From Acinetobacter brisouioides (GTDB taxonomy: Bacteria > Pseudomonadota > Gammaproteobacteria > Pseudomonadales > Moraxellaceae): a stretch of DNA of 64,000 nucleotides. This document shows, one piece after another, positions 60,221-64,000 of this stretch. Each line of letters starts with the position of its first letter. Within the stretch, counting starts at the first letter, position 1. The notes under the pieces are model-generated. The model did no database searches and was not told the origin of the DNA. It saw only the letters and a list, made by a program, of their open reading frames with translations. The stretch lies in contig NZ_SJNX01000001.1 in the NCBI RefSeq assembly GCF_004331075.1, positions 186,001-250,000 on the forward strand, in the 5' to 3' direction. Made by a program: the position numbers and the translations under genes.

Positions 60221-60437
60221 GTTTGATTACATCTGAGATCTATTTCATTTAGACCCAGATTGTTTAGCCAAGTAACTCTCCAGTGCCATCCCCTTGTTGG
60301 GCGTGGCAACTGGTTATCTCATCATTGATCAGCGATACATCAAGCGGTAGAAAAAGGAATCACCTAGCCAAATAAATACAGTCAAAACTTTACTCAATCT
60401 TTTGGCTATCGTGTATAAGCTAGATTTTTTCAGATCA

Positions 60438-60468
60438 TAAAAAAACCTCCATCATTTATGGAGGTTTT
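60438..60468 (-). terminator. Terminator after nfuA
   Basis: AAAACCTCC - ataaatgat - GGAGGTTTTTT on the minus strand, about 24 bases past the nfuA stop, with a T7 tail. Confidence 0.88.
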
Positions 60469-60491
60469 GGCTTTACTTCAAAAGCTTTTTA

Positions 60492-61136
60492 TTATTTAAA
60501 ATAAGCGCCTTCAGCCTGACTATGGTCGGTTTGATCAACCACACGTTGCAGCTCAGGAATATGTTCACGCAAAGTCGTTTCAACACCCTGCTTCAAGGTC
60601 ACATCGATTGCTGAACAGCCCTGACAACCACCACCAAATTTTAGTACTGCGGTTAAACCATTCTCAGCGTCATCTTGGACTTCAACCAACGAACAACTAC
60701 CGCCATGTCCTGCAAGACCTGGATTAATTTCAGCTTGTAACACATAGATGATGCGTTCTTCAATCGAAGCATCTGGACCAACACGCGGCACTTTCGAGTT
60801 TGGCGCACGGAAAGTCAGCTGACCACCAAAGCGATCTTTGTTATAGTCGATTACAGCATCACGCAAATACGGAATTGATGGGCGATCAACAAAGGCAGGA
60901 AAATCTGGGTAATCTTGCTTATAGTCTGTTGGAATTACTTCATCTGGCGCACTATAGGCCATGCAGCATTCAGCACGCGGCGTTCCTGCGTTTTCTACAA
61001 AAACACGAACACCAATGCCTGAAGTATTTTGTTTTTCCAATAAATCACTTAAATACTCTTGTGCAGAGGGAGTAATCAATAAATTTGGAATTTCCTCTGC
61101 GTCTGTCACTTTAGTGCTGATGTTCTCAGTCGACAT
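60492..61136 (-). CDS. nfuA: Fe/S biogenesis protein NfuA
   Basis: Carrier that binds a [4Fe-4S] cluster at the dimer interface and delivers it to apo-proteins. The 214 residues have an A-type-like N-domain without the usual cysteines (about 20-115) and a Nfu C-domain with Cys171 and Cys174 in GGGCQGCSAIDVTLKQGVE. ATG 61136 (MSTENIST) chosen over a start five codons upstream. Confidence 0.96.
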   Translation of the reverse strand: MSTENISTKVTDAEEIPNLLITPSAQEYLSDLLEKQNTSGIGVRVFVENAGTPRAECCMAYSAPDEVIPTDYKQDYPDFPAFVDRPSIPYLRDAVIDYNKDRFGGQLTFRAPNSKVPRVGPDASIEERIIYVLQAEINPGLAGHGGSCSLVEVQDDAENGLTAVLKFGGGCQGCSAIDVTLKQGVETTLREHIPELQRVVDQTDHSQAEGAYFK

Positions 61137-61275
61137 AACGTTTTTCCTCAATATGAAGATTGTATTTTAACTGAAGATATGGGGGAATTGAGAAAAATCA
61201 ACTAAAATTGTCGGAATTCTTTTATCGCCTGCATCTCGCCTCTATAAAACCTGATCGGAATTAAGCGAAAATCTT

Positions 61276-61896
61276 ATGTTACATTTACCTTTTAACCACA
61301 CCATTACCTTAATTATTATCACTGTTGCAATCTCGTTGCTGGCGTTTTCCAAGCAGCAAGTCATGAACCGACTAATTTTTTGGCCACCTGCCGTTCAACA
61401 AGGTCAATATGACCGTTTCTTTGCGCATGGCTTTGTTCATGCCGATGGCACTCATTTATTGTTTAACATGATTACCCTATTTTTCTTTGGTAGCGTGATT
61501 GAACAGTTTTATCGCCAATACTTAGACAATATGGGTTTTGTGCTGTTTTATTTTGGTGCATTAATTTTTAGTATCTTGCCAAGTTATCTAAAACATAAAA
61601 ATGATTATCAGTGGGCAAGTTTAGGGGCTTCAGGTGCGGTTTCTGCCGTACTATTTTCTTATATTTTGTTTAAACCCTGGAGTCTAATTCTGGTCTTTTT
61701 CATTCCCATGCCTGCCATTGTTTTTGCAATTTTATATGTAGGCTACAGTATTTGGTCAAGTAAACGTCAAGGTGGCCATATTAATCACAGTGCGCATCTC
61801 TGGGGAGCAGTCTATGGTGTCGTTGTCACGATTGTAGTCAACCCTGCCGTTATTGGTTACTTCTTTAATCAAATTCAACATGTGCCATTCTTCTAA
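61276..61896 (+). CDS. Rhomboid-family intramembrane serine protease
   Basis: A 206-residue six-helix protein. The rhomboid features are HADGTHLLFNMITLFFFGSVIE, nucleophile Ser119 in SLGASGAVSAV and catalytic His174 in HSAHLWGAVYG, so the Ser-His dyad is intact. It lacks the GlpG N-terminal domain. Substrate unknown. No clear ribosome-binding site before the ATG. Confidence 0.9.
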   Translation: MLHLPFNHTITLIIITVAISLLAFSKQQVMNRLIFWPPAVQQGQYDRFFAHGFVHADGTHLLFNMITLFFFGSVIEQFYRQYLDNMGFVLFYFGALIFSILPSYLKHKNDYQWASLGASGAVSAVLFSYILFKPWSLILVFFIPMPAIVFAILYVGYSIWSSKRQGGHINHSAHLWGAVYGVVVTIVVNPAVIGYFFNQIQHVPFF

Positions 61897-62002
61897 TAAA
61901 AGCTACATTTTTTAGCAAATTTGATCATTTATGTTAAGCCTTTTCCTGTATTGGGATACATAATGAATCATGATCGCAGTAAATGAAAATAAGGATAGAT
62001 CA

Positions 62003-63532
62003 ATGTCTGCTCCTGAAGGATTACAATTTCCAATTGACCCGCAAACCCATCGTGCCAGCACCTCACGTACAGGCAAACAGATTATTTCTGAAGCACTGGC
62101 TTTGGTTGACAACAAATTGTCGCAACAAGTGCTGAAGGAAAAGAACTGGCGCAAGCGTTATCCGCATTATTTTAAGGCAATGGTGCATCACGGTATTTTA
62201 TATCAGGATAACCCTTTCAAGATTGCCAGTCAGGGTTTACATAAGGCGCATCAATTATTTGAATTTTACCGCGATAATCAGCACCACTCGCTTAAAGATT
62301 TTATGCGAGTACCACATATTCAGAATTTACATAGCATCACAATCAAAGGGAAAGGTCAGCACATACCAGAGTGGTATATTCCCTACCACGGCCAGGAACT
62401 TAGAGGACAAGCCCTACTTGATCAGATTGTAGCTTGGGAAGAGCAAGGTATTATTGAACCTAGCCATGTGGATGCCTTACGTGAGGTTCAGGCACATCCA
62501 GAATGGCTCGATTTGTCAAATTACCACATGGTGCTGTTTGGCGCAGGTTCAGAAGCAGGCCCTCTGACTTGGCTTTGCAAATGGAAAGCCAACATTGTCG
62601 CGATTGATCTGCCTAATGAAAAAGTTTGGTCACGTATTTTAAATACGATAGAACAAGGCAATGCAACACTGATCGCACCTAGTCAGGAACCTCTTGCAAA
62701 TGACTCTTCGATCAGTGAGTTAAGTCATAAACTGGGTGCAAATTTGCTGACCCAAACGCCTGAAATTGCAGGTTGGCTCGCTCAAATGCCTCAGCGCCTG
62801 CATATGGCAGCCATTGCTTATCTGGATGGCGAAAAACATGTCCGCGTTGCGATGGCAATGGATGCAATCATGCAGTATGTCAGCGAACAGAAACCTGACT
62901 CCAGCCTGATGTTTATGTGTACTCCTACCGACGTCTACGCGGTTCCTAAACATGTGGTTGAGCATTGCAAGCAAAAATCCAGAGAACGCTCTACCATTGA
63001 AAAATTGCTCGCCAAAGGCGTTTCAAATCTTAGTATTCGTCATTTCCTAAAACCACATTCTCGCGAGCTCTATCATTCGAACAATGGTAAAGATTATGCG
63101 ATTGCGGATTGTCTGGTTATTGAACAAGGCCCTAACTATGCTCTTGCTAAGCGAATTCAGCAGTGGCGAGCCATTATGGCACGAGAACAAGGTCAGCATG
63201 TCTGTATCAATATCGCACCATCGACCACCACACACTCTGTGACTAAAAACCCACTACTTAAAGCTGCATTTAATGGTGCACATTTGTTTAATGTAGAAGC
63301 CTTTCAACCAGAAACTACTAATGCGCTCATGGCAGCGATGTGGATTCATGACCTACGCAACCCTAAAGCGCTTGCCAATCCGAATAATCAGCTGGATCAT
63401 CCACTGGAATTGCTCATGGATGGTGCCAATCATGGCGGTATGTGGAACGCAGCTTATTTGGTTCGAAGTGCATTACCATTTGCTGCAATTTATGGGTTAG
63501 TGGCCGATAAATTCCCATTAAATAAAAAATAA
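62003..63532 (+). CDS. Uncharacterised 509-residue protein with a Rossmann-like segment
   Basis: A large soluble protein that I cannot name. Residues around 185-215 read LSNYHMVLFGAGSEAGPLTWLCKWKANIVAIDLP: a strand, a glycine-rich turn (GAGSEAGPL) and a helix, then a strand ending in Asp, as in NAD- or SAM-binding Rossmann folds. Later segments include FMCTPTDVYAVP and HPLELLMDGANHGGMWN. ATG 62003 has AAGGA seven bases upstream; an ATG at 61970 is in frame without support. No membrane span or signal peptide. Confidence 0.8.
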   Translation: MSAPEGLQFPIDPQTHRASTSRTGKQIISEALALVDNKLSQQVLKEKNWRKRYPHYFKAMVHHGILYQDNPFKIASQGLHKAHQLFEFYRDNQHHSLKDFMRVPHIQNLHSITIKGKGQHIPEWYIPYHGQELRGQALLDQIVAWEEQGIIEPSHVDALREVQAHPEWLDLSNYHMVLFGAGSEAGPLTWLCKWKANIVAIDLPNEKVWSRILNTIEQGNATLIAPSQEPLANDSSISELSHKLGANLLTQTPEIAGWLAQMPQRLHMAAIAYLDGEKHVRVAMAMDAIMQYVSEQKPDSSLMFMCTPTDVYAVPKHVVEHCKQKSRERSTIEKLLAKGVSNLSIRHFLKPHSRELYHSNNGKDYAIADCLVIEQGPNYALAKRIQQWRAIMAREQGQHVCINIAPSTTTHSVTKNPLLKAAFNGAHLFNVEAFQPETTNALMAAMWIHDLRNPKALANPNNQLDHPLELLMDGANHGGMWNAAYLVRSALPFAAIYGLVADKFPLNKK

Positions 63533-63580
63533 GCCGTTGTCTTTAAGCTACTCAACAGAATCATTAAATAACAAGACATA

Positions 63581-63611
63581 AAAAAAGCTTTGCCGAGGCA
63601 AAGCTTTTTTT
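63581..63611. terminator. Bidirectional terminator before the phosphate transporter gene
   Basis: AAAAAAGCTTTGCC - ga - GGCAAAGCTTTTTT, a very strong stem between the convergent stops at 63532 and 63637. Confidence 0.92.
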
Positions 63612-63636
63612 ATTTGAATCTGTCTTTGGAACTTTC

Positions 63637-64000
63637 TTAAACAAAGCGTAAAAACAGCCAGTATAAACCACCAGATAAACAGATCGTTGCGGGTAAAGTC
63701 AGTACCCAAGCCGAAATAATATTACGGATAGTGATCCACTGTAAACCAGACTTATTGGCAACCATGGTTCCAGCAACCGCACTATTTAAAACATGTGTGG
63801 TTGACACAGGTAACCCAAAACTATCTGCCGCAGCAATCGTACTCATCGCAACCAGTTCAGCCGACATACCTTGAGCATAAGTCATATGGTTTTTACCAAT
63901 ACGCTCGCCCACTGTAACCACAATACGTTTCCAGCCAACCATAGTTCCCAAGCCTAACGCTAGAGCAACTGCCACTTTCACCCATGTTGGAATGTATTGT
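63637..64000 (-). CDS. PiT-family inorganic phosphate transporter, C-terminal part
   Basis: The last 120 or so codons of a low-affinity phosphate/metal symporter; the gene runs off the right edge of the window. The frame is open to base 64000 ([34 protein letters not shown]), with the conserved C-terminal PiT signature [32 protein letters not shown] and a last helix. It matches the end of E. coli PitA; substrate assumed from the family. Confidence 0.9.
   Translation of the reverse strand, partial: QYIPTWVKVAVALALGLGTMVGWKRIVVTVGERIGKNHMTYAQGMSAELVAMSTIAAADSFGLPVSTTHVLNSAVAGTMVANKSGLQWITIRNIISAWVLTLPATICLSGGLYWLFLRFV

Overview
The window is a stretch of ordinary chromosome from a gammaproteobacterium, almost certainly Acinetobacter. 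This rests on the low GC content (about 40 % by eye), the protein sequences, and neighbour sets typical of that genus: rpsF-rpsR-rplI-dnaB-alr, dadR/dadA, prfA-prmC, a cyo operon ending in cyoE, and a cyd operon that carries cydP, cydX and ybgE. No rRNA, tRNA, CRISPR array, complete insertion sequence, integrase or prophage was seen. The window ends inside a PiT-type phosphate transporter gene.

Layout. 1-6.4 kb: rnhB, a small lipoprotein, a cytochrome b561, an adenine deaminase with its purine permease, and prfA-prmC. 6.7-12.6 kb: a glycine-zipper protein, a flavin-dependent oxidoreductase, an M15-type peptidase lipoprotein, a cytochrome b562, a wrecked CobW-type GTPase gene, and the divergent dadR/dadA and ppsR/ppsA pairs. 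15-21 kb: a GYF-RDD membrane protein and the cyoABCDE ubiquinol oxidase operon. 21.7-25.6 kb: rpsF-rpsR-rplI, dnaB and alr. 25.8-31.2 kb: an Anbu operon (ATP-grasp, alpha-E, transglutaminase, Anbu protease) with a divergent WYL-domain regulator. 31.9-38.4 kb: mnmG and the cytochrome bd operon. 38.4-43.2 kb: nitroreductase, ftsY, small unknown membrane proteins and two tandem CBS-pair proteins. 43.2-50.8 kb, all on the minus strand: metZ-ybaB-recR, then rnd, then a tight run ycgL-membrane protein-MoxR ATPase-VWA protein-trpB. 51-64 kb: scattered housekeeping genes (a beta-hydroxyacid dehydrogenase, HIT, GST, trmB, methyltransferase, DUF2520, grxD, argD, can, nfuA, rhomboid) and two large unknowns.

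How the genes work together. The window holds both quinol oxidases: proton-pumping bo3 (cyo) and high-affinity bd (cyd). The purine permease and deaminase would take up adenine and convert it to hypoxanthine. DadA oxidises D-alanine under a probable Lrp-type regulator, while Alr interconverts the alanine isomers. PpsR and PpsA form the usual regulator/target pair of gluconeogenesis.

Least expected items: (1) a short family of inverted-repeat elements (copies near 31.3, 34.5 and 41.0 kb) with TA-flanked ends starting GGCTTC, which looks like a miniature transposable element; (2) a pseudogene of a CobW/ZigA-type GTPase at 9.67-9.86 kb whose Walker A motif is destroyed; (3) a 25-codon cysteine-rich reading frame at 31.65 kb with its own terminator; (4) the Anbu operon; (5) a trpB copy without trpA at the end of a MoxR/VWA operon; (6) a perfect 17-bp hairpin downstream of ftsY. 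No previously undescribed multi-gene defence or biosynthetic system could be supported.
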